From the NCBI GenBank assembly GCA_946534895.1, contig CAMNDE010000004.1:1-64000 (forward strand): 64,000 nt of DNA, given 5' to 3'. The notes under the pieces are model-generated. The model saw only the letters and a list, made by a program, of their open reading frames with translations. It was not told where the DNA came from and ran no database searches. A program made the translations under genes and the position numbers. The DNA comes from UBA2943 sp946534895 (GTDB lineage Bacteria; Bacillota; Clostridia; Christensenellales; Aristaeellaceae). Of the stretch, positions 51,690-59,178 are shown in pieces (positions within the stretch are counted from its first letter, which is position 1; every line of letters starts with the position of its first letter).

Positions 51690-51718
51690 TGGATTCACCG
51701 GAGATGGTACGCTATAAT
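51690..51718 (+). promoter_or_regulatory. possible promoter of the macro-domain gene
   Basis: -10 TATAAT at 51713-51718 with a poor -35 (TGGATT at 17 bases), 60 bases before the start. Confidence 0.45.
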
Positions 51719-51778
51719 GATGGCATGCACCTCAGAGCACTGTATTCTGCGCTGAAGAACTGAACCAAGGAGCTGCCT

Positions 51779-53038
51779 ATGCCTTTTGAACTGATCCGTA
51801 ATGACATCACCACCATGAAAGTGGATGCCATTGTGAACTCCGCCAATCCTTCCCTTCTCGGAGGCGGCGGTCTTGACGGGGCCGTGCACCGTGCCGCCGG
51901 CCCCGGCCTCGCCAAAGCCTGTGCCCGACTCCACGGCTGCAATACCGGGGAAGCCAGGATCACACGCGGCTATCATCTTCCCGCCCGGTATGTCATTCAT
52001 ACCGTCGGGCCCGTCTGGCACGGCGGCGACCATGGCGAGGCAGAGATGCTGGCGTCCTGCTACCGCAGCAGTCTGGAACTGGCACAGAAGCACCGGTGCC
52101 GAAGCATCGCGTTTCCCCTGATCGCCACGCACGCCTACGGCTTTCCCAAGGACCAGGCAATGACCATTGCCCTGGATGTCATCAGCCGTTTCCTGATGGA
52201 TCACGACATGATGATCTATCTCGTTCTGTTCGGTTCCACGGAATTCCTCACCGGACGCAGGCTTTACCGGGACGTCCGGGAATATGTGGATGACCGGTAT
52301 GTACAGGAGCATGTCAACGACAGACTTGAATCCCGGAGAGAGCAGCTCTGGCAGAAGGACGAAAAGGCGGGGCTGCAGCTGGACCTTGAGCTCGGCGCCG
52401 CTCCGGATCTGTTCTCTGAGGGTTCTCTGCGTGAAGACGCTTTTTCGGATGAAGCTTTTCCCGACGCAGCCCCTTCCTTTTCGGAATCCGCGTTTTCTTC
52501 CGGCGGCATGCCCGCGGCCCCGATGGCGGCGCCTCCGGAGAAACGGGAAAAACAGCGGCGGGACGCGGCACAGCCTATACCAGATCTTCGCCCGAAAAAA
52601 GCCGCTGCGTCTTCCCGTCCGGTCCATGCTCCGTCGGAAGCCCCGATGGCCGCACCGCCTGACTGGGATAAGCTTCTCAGCCGCACCGATGAAGGCTTTT
52701 CCGAGTCCCTGCTCAGGCTCATTGACGAGAAGGGCATGACGGACACCGAGTGCTACAAGCGCGCGAACTTTGACCGGAAGCTGTTCAGCAAGATCCGGTC
52801 CAATCCGGCCTACAGGCCCACCAAGCCCACCGTGTTTGCCTTTGCCGTCGCCCTGAGACTCAGCCTCGGGGAAACCCGGGATCTGCTGGAAAGAGCCGGG
52901 TTTGCCCTGACCCACAGCAGCCGGTTTGACATTATCATGGAATACTTCATTCTCAACGGCATCTATGACATCTATGAAATCAATGAGGTGCTGTTCCAGT
53001 TCGATATGCCCCTTCTCGGCTCCACATTCCGTTCCTGA
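51779..53038 (+). CDS. Macro-domain protein with C-terminal helical domain
   Basis: A 419-residue protein. Residues 1-160 are a macro domain: ITTMKVDAIVNSANPSLLGGGGLDGAVHRAAG (ADP-ribose-binding loop with NSANPSLLGGGG) and YVIHTVGPVW; it likely binds or hydrolyses ADP-ribose. A low-complexity Ala/Pro/Ser/Glu linker (about 175-300) follows. Residues about 300-419 are an all-helical domain: SESLLRLIDEKGMTDTECYKRANFDRKLFSKIRSN, AVALRLSLGETRDLLERAGF, EINEVLFQFDMPLLG. The last part resembles an XRE-like HTH fold found in clostridial macro and kinase-domain proteins. ATG has AAGGAG seven bases upstream. Role unknown; signalling or phage-defence are both possible. Confidence 0.83.
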   Translation: MPFELIRNDITTMKVDAIVNSANPSLLGGGGLDGAVHRAAGPGLAKACARLHGCNTGEARITRGYHLPARYVIHTVGPVWHGGDHGEAEMLASCYRSSLELAQKHRCRSIAFPLIATHAYGFPKDQAMTIALDVISRFLMDHDMMIYLVLFGSTEFLTGRRLYRDVREYVDDRYVQEHVNDRLESRREQLWQKDEKAGLQLDLELGAAPDLFSEGSLREDAFSDEAFPDAAPSFSESAFSSGGMPAAPMAAPPEKREKQRRDAAQPIPDLRPKKAAASSRPVHAPSEAPMAAPPDWDKLLSRTDEGFSESLLRLIDEKGMTDTECYKRANFDRKLFSKIRSNPAYRPTKPTVFAFAVALRLSLGETRDLLERAGFALTHSSRFDIIMEYFILNGIYDIYEINEVLFQFDMPLLGSTFRS

Positions 53039-53060
53039 AAGGCATATACCCTGCTTCCTT

Positions 53061-53091
53061 CGCGGCTGCACGCATCTGCAGCCGCGTTTTT
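53061..53091 (+). terminator. terminator after the macro-domain gene
   Basis: Perfect ten-base arms CGCGGCTGCA and TGCAGCCGCG, six-base loop, then TTTTTT. Confidence 0.93.
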
Positions 53092-53097
53092 ATATGC

Positions 53098-53508
53098 TTA
53101 TATGAGAATCCCGTTCAGGTGGTCCATCTCATGCTGGATGATCTGCGCCGTAAACCCCTGAAAGTCCGCTGTATGCCTTCTCATGCCCGTATCCTGCCAT
53201 GACACGGTGATCCGGTCGTACCGTGTGGTCTTCCGGACCCCCGGCAGGGAAAGACAGCCTTCCTCCGCCTCATACGCTCCGGACCTGCGCAGAATGGACG
53301 GGTTCAGCATGACCATGAGAATCGGCCCGTTCATCACGGCAATCACGCACTTTCTCCGGCCGATCATATTGGCCGCCATGCCGACGCACGCTTCCCGGTT
53401 GGCGCGCAGCGTATCCGCCAGATCCGCCGCTGTCGCAAGGTCTTCCGCCCCGGCGGGGTCCGACTTCACCGCCAGAAACAGCGGATCATGCACCACTGGC
53501 TGTACCAT
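53098..53508 (-). CDS. Peptide deformylase-like protein with altered motif I
   Basis: A 136-residue protein of the deformylase fold. Motif II EEGCLSLPG (Cys85) and motif III QHEMDHLNG (His126, Glu127, His130) are intact, giving the metal site. Motif I is CVGMAANMIG (residues 41-50): the normal G-x-G-x-AAxQxG has Met48 where the oxyanion-hole Gln should be. The protein is short (136 against about 150-190). It could be a paralogous deformylase or a differently acting hydrolase; the cell's main def is presumably elsewhere. It is third in an ACT-monooxygenase-deformylase operon, 21 bases after the second gene. Confidence 0.82.
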   Translation of the reverse strand: MVQPVVHDPLFLAVKSDPAGAEDLATAADLADTLRANREACVGMAANMIGRRKCVIAVMNGPILMVMLNPSILRRSGAYEAEEGCLSLPGVRKTTRYDRITVSWQDTGMRRHTADFQGFTAQIIQHEMDHLNGILI

Positions 53509-53529
53509 GTATGTTCCTCCCCGGCACTG

Positions 53530-53856
53530 TTACTTTCGGATGAACCTGTCATCACCCGCCGCGTCATCCGTACGCGCATACCGCTCCGCAGTCATATGCA
53601 GGTCATACTTGTCCCGCAGGGACGCAATCACGCCCATCATGGGCGATGCGTGGTGCGCGTCAATGGCTTCCTGGTTTTCCCAGCTGTCAATCAGCAGCAC
53701 GGTTTCCGGGTCTTCCATGGATACAAAGTACTCATAGCGCAGATTGCCCTTTTCACTGCGGATCGCCTGAACCGTTCCGGATTCCGTCATTTCCTCGGCA
53801 AACTTCCTGGCATTCCCATGTTCTCCGTGGTAGCGGAGATTCACTGTGATCGACAT
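53530..53856 (-). CDS. Antibiotic biosynthesis monooxygenase-like (ABM) protein
   Basis: A 108-residue dimeric alpha/beta-barrel protein. SITVNLRYHGEHGNARKFAEEM, NLRYEYFVSMEDPETVLLIDSWENQEAIDAHHASPMMGVI fit the ABM family (YgiN-like quinol monooxygenases). HHASP is the typical C-terminal signature. It lies 18 bases after the ACT gene and 21 before the deformylase-like gene. Could be a quinol oxidation or stress protein; unproven. Confidence 0.82.
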   Translation of the reverse strand: MSITVNLRYHGEHGNARKFAEEMTESGTVQAIRSEKGNLRYEYFVSMEDPETVLLIDSWENQEAIDAHHASPMMGVIASLRDKYDLHMTAERYARTDDAAGDDRFIRK

Positions 53857-53874
53857 GTCTTCTCCCCCATATTC

Positions 53875-54240
53875 TTACAGAATTTCATACCCGGCCTTCT
53901 CAAGCGCCTGCAGTGCATGCGCAAACCTGTCCTTCCGCACAAGGACATAGTCCGTATTGAAGGTGGACACCGCAAAGATCCCGATCCCCTCCTCGGCCAG
54001 GATCCCGGTGATCCTGGACAGAATGCCGATCAGGGAAAAATCCAGAACGCCCTGAATGCGGAACGCCCGCCATCCGTCGTCACGTTCCAGCGTATGCGCG
54101 GGCGTATCCTCCGTCCGGCAGACCAGGGATATTTCCTCGTCGGTTTTCCCGAGAAAACAGAACTCCTGATTCAGGTCCGCGTCTGCGGCAGAGGCCAGTT
54201 TGCACACCGTAAAATCACAGGCAATCGGTTTCAGCTGCAT
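53875..54240 (-). CDS. ACT domain-containing protein (CASTOR-like)
   Basis: A 121-residue protein of the ACT_7/CASTOR group, an amino-acid-sensing fold. The diagnostic segment is FRIQGVLDFSLIGILSRITGILAEEGIGIFAVSTFNTDYVLV, with the ligand loop GI-x-VSTFNTDY. It heads a three-gene operon. It likely binds an amino acid and may regulate or stabilise a partner. Start ATG 54240 has AAGGAG five bases upstream. Confidence 0.88.
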   Translation of the reverse strand: MQLKPIACDFTVCKLASAADADLNQEFCFLGKTDEEISLVCRTEDTPAHTLERDDGWRAFRIQGVLDFSLIGILSRITGILAEEGIGIFAVSTFNTDYVLVRKDRFAHALQALEKAGYEIL

Positions 54241-54321
54241 GGTTTTTCTCCTTTTCGCACGGCATCAGAACCTCATAGATTCCACCCGGGCTTCCATCGT
54301 CCGGATACGCCGGAGCATGCA

Positions 54322-54352
54322 ATTATCCTAGAGCATCTGGCGCATTTGTCAA
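54322..54352 (-). promoter_or_regulatory. promoter of the ACT-ABM-deformylase operon
   Basis: Minus strand: perfect -35 TTGACA, 19 bases, -10 GATAAT. The spacing is long; a TAGGAT at 16 bases is the alternative -10. Confidence 0.55.
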
Positions 54353-54407
54353 GGACCTGCGCTTTCCGGCGCATGATTCGGGAAATGCCATGCCCGCACC
54401 TTTTGTA

Positions 54408-54450
54408 CAAAAAACGGCAGCGCTTCCAGAATTCCACGAAAGCGCTGCCG
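54408..54450 (-). terminator. terminator of the thiol-redox/secreted protein operon
   Basis: Minus strand: CGGCAGCGCTT, 14-base loop, AAGCGCTGCCG, then TTTTTTG. It follows the 54476 stop after about 25 bases. Confidence 0.9.
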
Positions 54451-54475
54451 CCCGTTGTTCACCTGACCATCCCTG

Positions 54476-55471
54476 TCAGTCCATGGGAACATACACCTGC
54501 TCCGCCACGGCCGTCAGGTCCAGGCCGTCCAGATCCGTGGTGCCCACAGAGAGGCAGTAGACGATTTCACTCGTGCTGTCATACCACGTGCACAGTTCCA
54601 CCCAGTCGGAAGCATCCGCCTGGGCCTGCCCGATAGTGCCGCGGCACCGGCCGATCTGCACTTCCTCTTCATTCTCCCAGGCAAAATACATGCCGGAAAT
54701 GTTCATCCATTCGCCTTCCTGCAGTTCGGCAGCCTGCATTCTGGCGCAGTAATCATCCTCACCCATGGTGAACTGCATTTCCGCCAGTCCCTGGTCTCTG
54801 AGAAGACGGTACACAATGTTTTCCGCCCCTTCCGGCACACCGAAGACGAACCCGGAAAACTCCTTCAGTTCCTCAGCGGTCACCGTCTCCCACGGATTGA
54901 TCATGTTCAGGATCATGCCCACAAAACCGCTCTCGTTCTTTTCACTGGTCAGGAACCAGTCTTCCAGCTCAGCGGGCGGGTTTTCCATATCCAGCGCGTG
55001 CGTCCAGAACCGCATGTCTTCCGGAATCGTATCCATGGGCGTTCCCGGAGCGTACAGAAGCATTTCATCCCCTGCGCTGATGCCATAGGGCTCGGCCGTC
55101 ACCGTGCGGACACCTTCGCTTATGCTCTCCCTGCCCGGCTCCTCCTCCAGCTGCAGTTCCTCCACCCGGATTTTCCAGGCATGGTCAGACACCTGCTCTT
55201 CCACGGCCATGCGGCCGCTGAATGCGCACAGGTACAGGGTTCCGTCAGGATAGCTGTCCGCCGTATCGCCCATCTCGCTGTCATGGAACTGGCCCTGGAA
55301 GGTTCCGTCTGCCATGATCTGCATATCTGTCGACCAGCCGCCGGCTCCGCTGCTGAACGTCCATTCCATGCCGGCCAGGGAAGAAAAGACCGTTTCCTCC
55401 GTCTCTGCGCAGGCACAGACGGAAGTCAGAAGCATCATAAGTCCCACAATCAGGGAAATAACTTTTTTCAA
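54476..55471 (-). CDS. Secreted protein of unknown function
   Basis: A 331-residue protein with a signal peptide (about 1-22, KKVISLIVGLMMLLTSVCACA then ETEE). The mature part is acidic and Trp-rich; it has a lipocalin-like feel near its N-terminus (MEWTFSSGAGGWSTDMQIMADGTFQGQFHDS) but I do not recognise a family. Its end, LEDWFLTSEKNESGFVGMILNMINPW onward, is novel to me. Last gene of the minus-strand operon 80 bases after the TlpA-like gene; maybe an exported substrate of that redox system. Confidence 0.6.
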   Translation of the reverse strand: MKKVISLIVGLMMLLTSVCACAETEETVFSSLAGMEWTFSSGAGGWSTDMQIMADGTFQGQFHDSEMGDTADSYPDGTLYLCAFSGRMAVEEQVSDHAWKIRVEELQLEEEPGRESISEGVRTVTAEPYGISAGDEMLLYAPGTPMDTIPEDMRFWTHALDMENPPAELEDWFLTSEKNESGFVGMILNMINPWETVTAEELKEFSGFVFGVPEGAENIVYRLLRDQGLAEMQFTMGEDDYCARMQAAELQEGEWMNISGMYFAWENEEEVQIGRCRGTIGQAQADASDWVELCTWYDSTSEIVYCLSVGTTDLDGLDLTAVAEQVYVPMD

Positions 55472-55551
55472 TTCGCATACTCCTTTCAGGGCTTTCTTTC
55501 AGCCCTCGTCAAAATCAACGGATTCCGAAGCAGAAATCTTCCCGGAAAGCC

Positions 55552-56868
55552 TCAGGGTTCCTTCACAATGTGCAGCCGGAGCTCGGAAGAGCCTTCTTCG
55601 GTATGATACACCGTCTCGTCCTCCTGATATCCGTCCGGCACTTCCAGCACATGCACTTCATAAATTCCCGCGGGCTTCGTAAAAGCTGCCACGCCGTCCT
55701 CATCGGTATCGCCGAAAGAGCAGGACCTTTCATCACAGAACTGAATGGTCACATCCGGCACCGCGCCGTCATCGTCCGTCACAACAATGCGGTAGGTGAC
55801 CTCTCCCGTTCCGGCATCCGTTTCCTGTGCAGTCATGCCCTGCAGCAGACTCTCAAGCACCTTGCTGTACTGGTCCACCACGGCGCCCTCGATGGGCTCA
55901 TAGAGGATTTTTCCGCTGCGGTCCACGAAGAATGTGGTGGGATATCCCTGAATCATATCCAGGACTTCATTGGTTTCCGGCCTGACCACATTCGGGTATT
56001 CGAGCCCATATTCCGCCCAGATCGCGCGGGCTTTTTCCACCACTTCGCTGCTCCAGGCTCTTTCATGCTCGATGCCCACAATGCCGCATCCCTTTTCCCG
56101 CATCGCCCTGTGCATCTCTGCCAGTTCCGGCATCTCCTTCAGGCAGTTGCCGCACCAGGTTCCCCAGACGTTCACCATGGTGATCTCATTTTCCGCAAAC
56201 AGCTCTTCGCTCTTCACAGGGTTGCCGTCCAGATCAAAGGATTCAAAGGCCAGCGTCCGGCCTTTTGCCGCAGAAATCTCTGTATGGGGCTCAAAGAAGG
56301 ATCCGCTGCGCACGGCTTCGCGGATATCCCTGTCCAGAACATTGATTTCGTCCACGAAGGACGGATCAAGCTTCGCCGTAAAGGCATCATAGCCCACGTG
56401 ATAGTCGTCTTCCGGGAAAGCGAAATAATAGAACTTCAGATTTCCCGCGGTACCGGCCTCGAAGGATTTTTCCCGGTCCCACGTCTCCGCCTGCAGGGCA
56501 CGGGCTGTCTCCTCCATGCCGGCATCCGAGCCAATCAGACAGCCGATATAGACATAGCTCCGGACGTAATCCAGGTACTGCTCATCCGTGACCGTGCCGT
56601 CCCGGACCGCGTTCATGAATGCCTGCATTTCTTCCTCGGGCATGGCCGAATACATGCAGTCCAGGCAGTACATGCGCGGCTCATAGGAGATGATGCCGGC
56701 ACTCTTGATTCTCACAGTTCCCTGCATGTCACTGTAATCCCCGGGCAGCGTCAATTGCACGCCGCATGCCGAAAAATCCGTGTCCACCTCGGTATATCCG
56801 GCCGCAGACGCCAGGCTCAGCATCAGGGCCAGAAGCAGGACCACCAGAAGCATTCCCAGTTTTTTCAT
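55552..56868 (-). CDS. TlpA-like thioredoxin protein with C-terminal SpaA-type domain
   Basis: A 438-residue exported protein. A signal peptide (1-22, ending SLASAA) is followed by an N-terminal domain with a CLDC pair (Cys68, Cys71). The thioredoxin domain carries VWGTWCGNCLKEMPEL (Cys239, Cys242) and the cis-proline region GYPTTFFVDRSG. From about residue 360 is a SpaA/CnaB-like beta domain (VTDDDGAVPDVTIQFCDERSC and DEDGVAAFTKPAGIYEVHV). Two extra Cys in the latter could form a disulfide. ATG 56868 follows GAGG. It is likely an extracytoplasmic disulfide reductase or carrier, accepting electrons from the membrane protein encoded just upstream. Confidence 0.85.
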   Translation of the reverse strand: MKKLGMLLVVLLLALMLSLASAAGYTEVDTDFSACGVQLTLPGDYSDMQGTVRIKSAGIISYEPRMYCLDCMYSAMPEEEMQAFMNAVRDGTVTDEQYLDYVRSYVYIGCLIGSDAGMEETARALQAETWDREKSFEAGTAGNLKFYYFAFPEDDYHVGYDAFTAKLDPSFVDEINVLDRDIREAVRSGSFFEPHTEISAAKGRTLAFESFDLDGNPVKSEELFAENEITMVNVWGTWCGNCLKEMPELAEMHRAMREKGCGIVGIEHERAWSSEVVEKARAIWAEYGLEYPNVVRPETNEVLDMIQGYPTTFFVDRSGKILYEPIEGAVVDQYSKVLESLLQGMTAQETDAGTGEVTYRIVVTDDDGAVPDVTIQFCDERSCSFGDTDEDGVAAFTKPAGIYEVHVLEVPDGYQEDETVYHTEEGSSELRLHIVKEP

Positions 56869-56970
56869 TTTTGCCTCATTTCCTTCCTGATTCAGCCGTA
56901 CCCGTTTCCCGGGCACGGCATATCTTTATACGCATTTTCCCGCCGTCTGGCACCGGAAACGTCAGGACTG

Positions 56971-58533
56971 TCAGTCCTCGAATGCCTGCTGATACAAGAT
57001 CTCAAGCTTTTCCAGGGTCAGGGACGCCTGCGCATTGTAGGTCACCTCGCCGCGGCGGTTCAGTATGATCGTCTGCGGCATGGCATCCGCCGCATTGAGC
57101 AGAGGCAGCAGACCCTTTTCCCGGCTGTCCAGCGCAAAGTCCAGGTGCGTCCAGTCCCTGTCCGCCAGGAAAGTCCCGGCCTTCTTTGCGCCCGCTCTGT
57201 TGTGGATGGCCAGGATTTCCACATCCGGATGATTCACCTTCAGCTGCTCATAGTAAGGCAGCTCCTCAATGCACGGAGCACAGGTGGTGGCCCAGAAATT
57301 GATGATCACCACCCGGCCGCGGAAATCGGCCAGATGGAACATTTCCCCGCTCAGAAGCTCTGTGCTGAAGTCCGGCAGCTGACTGCCCACATCCGTTCCC
57401 ACCGGCTTTGTACTGGAGAAATCTTCTTCAGCCGTTTCCGGTACCTTTTCGCTTTCGGAAAGGATTTCCGCCGCCTGCGGCGCTTCCGTCACTGCGGTCT
57501 CTATCAGCTCAGCCGTTTCCGCCGGCCGCATGGCAGGCCCGATCAGGTTGAACCACGCAAGCGCGGCTGCCAGCACAAGCAGTGCAATGCCCCAGACAAT
57601 GCGTCCCGTCTTCTTCCGTCTGCGGATCACATATTCCGGCTCCGCGTTTTTCCCGGTTTCCGGGCCTTTCAGGGTAAGGCTTCCGCACTTCAGGGAGATA
57701 GCGCCCGCAGCGCACACTTCCATGCATTTCCCGCAGGAAATGCATTCGTGATCGCCCACATGTCTTACATCCATCTGACACTTTTTCACGCACATGCCGC
57801 AGCCCGTGCATCTGTCCGCATTCACCCGGACGCCCGTAAGGGCAAAGCGGTTGAACAGGCCATAGATCGCACCCAGCGGGCAGAGAAACCTGCAGAAGGA
57901 GCGGTAGCAGAATACGCAGGCCAGGCCGATGATCAGCATGATGACCCATTTGCGGGTAAAGATCAGGCCCAGCTGATAGAACGAAGTGCTGTTGGCCGGA
58001 TGCTGCAGGATGCCCACCGCGCCTTCCAGAGTGCCTGCGGGGCAGATATACTTGCAGAAAGCCGGAAGGATCACGCCCTGGGTGATGCCCATCCAGAGCG
58101 GTACAGCGATGACAGTCACAGCAAGGACCACATATTTGAGCCAGGACAGCGCGCGGGTATAGCGGCTCCTGCGGATCTTCGGCGTGGGGATTCTGTTGAG
58201 CAGCTCCTGAATCAGACCCAGCGGGCAGATCCAGCCGCAGATGGTGCGCCCGAGCATCACCCCGAACAGGGCCAGGATGCCCAGCACATACCAGGGCGCT
58301 GTATGCCCGGAGGCATTCAGCGCATTCTGAAGCGCACCCAGCGGACAGCTGGCGACAGCACCGGGACAGGAATAGCAGTTCAGGCCCGGCACACAGGCCG
58401 CCTTCAGATTCCCGGTATAGATGTGTCCGTCCACAAAGCCCCTGAGATTCGCGTTATACAGAAGGGCCGCGTACAGCTGCACCAGACGCCGGGTCCCCAG
58501 GCGCACAGTTTTTTCTTTCTTATCCAATTCCAA
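56971..58533 (-). CDS. Polyferredoxin membrane protein fused to TlpA-like thioredoxin
   Basis: A protein of about 520 residues joining a NapH/RnfB-like membrane 4Fe-4S protein to an exported thioredoxin. Cys motifs in order: CVPGLNCYSCPGAVASC, CGWICPLG, CKYICPAG, CRFLCPLG, then two ferredoxin clusters CTGCGMCVKKC and CISCGKCMEVC, a further helix (IVWGIALLVLAAALAWF), and a thioredoxin with NFWATTCAPCIEELPYY. A membrane path from cytosolic ferredoxin to an outer thiol is implied. No ATG fits the start: TTG 58533 is chosen (GGAG four bases upstream); GTG 58536 and TTG 58527 are near. It overlaps the upstream CxxC gene by 14 bases. Confidence 0.88.
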   Translation of the reverse strand: MELDKKEKTVRLGTRRLVQLYAALLYNANLRGFVDGHIYTGNLKAACVPGLNCYSCPGAVASCPLGALQNALNASGHTAPWYVLGILALFGVMLGRTICGWICPLGLIQELLNRIPTPKIRRSRYTRALSWLKYVVLAVTVIAVPLWMGITQGVILPAFCKYICPAGTLEGAVGILQHPANSTSFYQLGLIFTRKWVIMLIIGLACVFCYRSFCRFLCPLGAIYGLFNRFALTGVRVNADRCTGCGMCVKKCQMDVRHVGDHECISCGKCMEVCAAGAISLKCGSLTLKGPETGKNAEPEYVIRRRKKTGRIVWGIALLVLAAALAWFNLIGPAMRPAETAELIETAVTEAPQAAEILSESEKVPETAEEDFSSTKPVGTDVGSQLPDFSTELLSGEMFHLADFRGRVVIINFWATTCAPCIEELPYYEQLKVNHPDVEILAIHNRAGAKKAGTFLADRDWTHLDFALDSREKGLLPLLNAADAMPQTIILNRRGEVTYNAQASLTLEKLEILYQQAFED

Positions 58534-58972
58534 CACACTCCGTACAGATGGCGGAACCCTTGGCAAGCACGTCATCCATTCCGCCATTGACAATTCCGGC
58601 TGCAATCATGGCCAGCGCGATCACGATCAGCGCCGTGCGAAGCACAACCGTCTTCCGGCCATCTGCTCCGCTGCGGAGACGCTCCGGAGCCGGCACCAGG
58701 TTTTTCCCCTCTGCAGGTCTGTCCATGCGCTCATCCCGGATGCCCAGAATGATTCCGCCGATACTCAGGCCCAGACCCGCAAAAAGCAGCGGCATGATTT
58801 TCTGCAGCAGATCTGCAACGCGCTCGCGGGTATACATGTAATAGAACAGATCACCTTCCGCCTGTCTTGCTGCACCGTCCAGATACAGCCCGATTGCGCC
58901 GGAAGCAAGAAGAACTGCTGCGAGTATGCACAGCAGCGACTGAATCATCAGGTATATTTTCTTTCGTGACAA
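58520..58972 (-). CDS. CD1871A-like membrane protein with C-terminal CxxC motif
   Basis: A 150-residue protein with about three membrane helices: residues 10-32, about 62-80 and about 110-130. The last residues are GSAICTECVGIG, the C-x-x-C-x-GIG tail of the CD1871A family; that family is normally much shorter. The tail would receive electrons at the membrane. It overlaps the polyferredoxin-thioredoxin gene by 14 bases, tying the two together. Promoter at 59025-59053. Confidence 0.75.
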   Translation of the reverse strand: MSRKKIYLMIQSLLCILAAVLLASGAIGLYLDGAARQAEGDLFYYMYTRERVADLLQKIMPLLFAGLGLSIGGIILGIRDERMDRPAEGKNLVPAPERLRSGADGRKTVVLRTALIVIALAMIAAGIVNGGMDDVLAKGSAICTECVGIG

Positions 58973-59024
58973 CAGAAAGCCTCCTCTTTCTCAGAAGCAC
59001 AGATTGCGAGAGACCGTGCCTGCA

Positions 59025-59053
59025 TTGTAAGGCAGCCCGTAAGGAAAATCAAG
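59025..59053 (-). promoter_or_regulatory. promoter of the thiol-redox operon
   Basis: Minus strand: -35 TTGATT, 17 bases, -10 TACAAT, about 50 bases before the CD1871A-like ATG. Confidence 0.6.
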
Positions 59054-59115
59054 GCAAGCGGCATGGACCGCGCCTGCCCCTCAGTGTCTTAGGCCAATGA
59101 CAGCCGGCATATGAA

Positions 59116-59144
59116 TTGACAATTCCTGTCCCGTTCTGCATAAT
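59116..59144 (+). promoter_or_regulatory. promoter of the DUF4965-type gene
   Basis: Perfect -35 TTGACA, 17 bases, -10 CATAAT. It lies just before the GTG start at 59179 and rules out an upstream in-frame start at 59116. Confidence 0.75.
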
Positions 59145-59178
59145 AATCCAAATCTTTTACAAGAAAGGACAGACTGCC

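Noticed and set aside
55570..58590. A 1000-codon open frame antisense to the thiol-redox operon
   Set aside because: Composition is that of a shadow frame, and three well-supported genes with CxxC motifs lie opposite.
59116..59178. ATG start for the DUF4965 gene at 59116
   Set aside because: It falls on a perfect TTGACA promoter box; the ribosome site supports GTG 59179.
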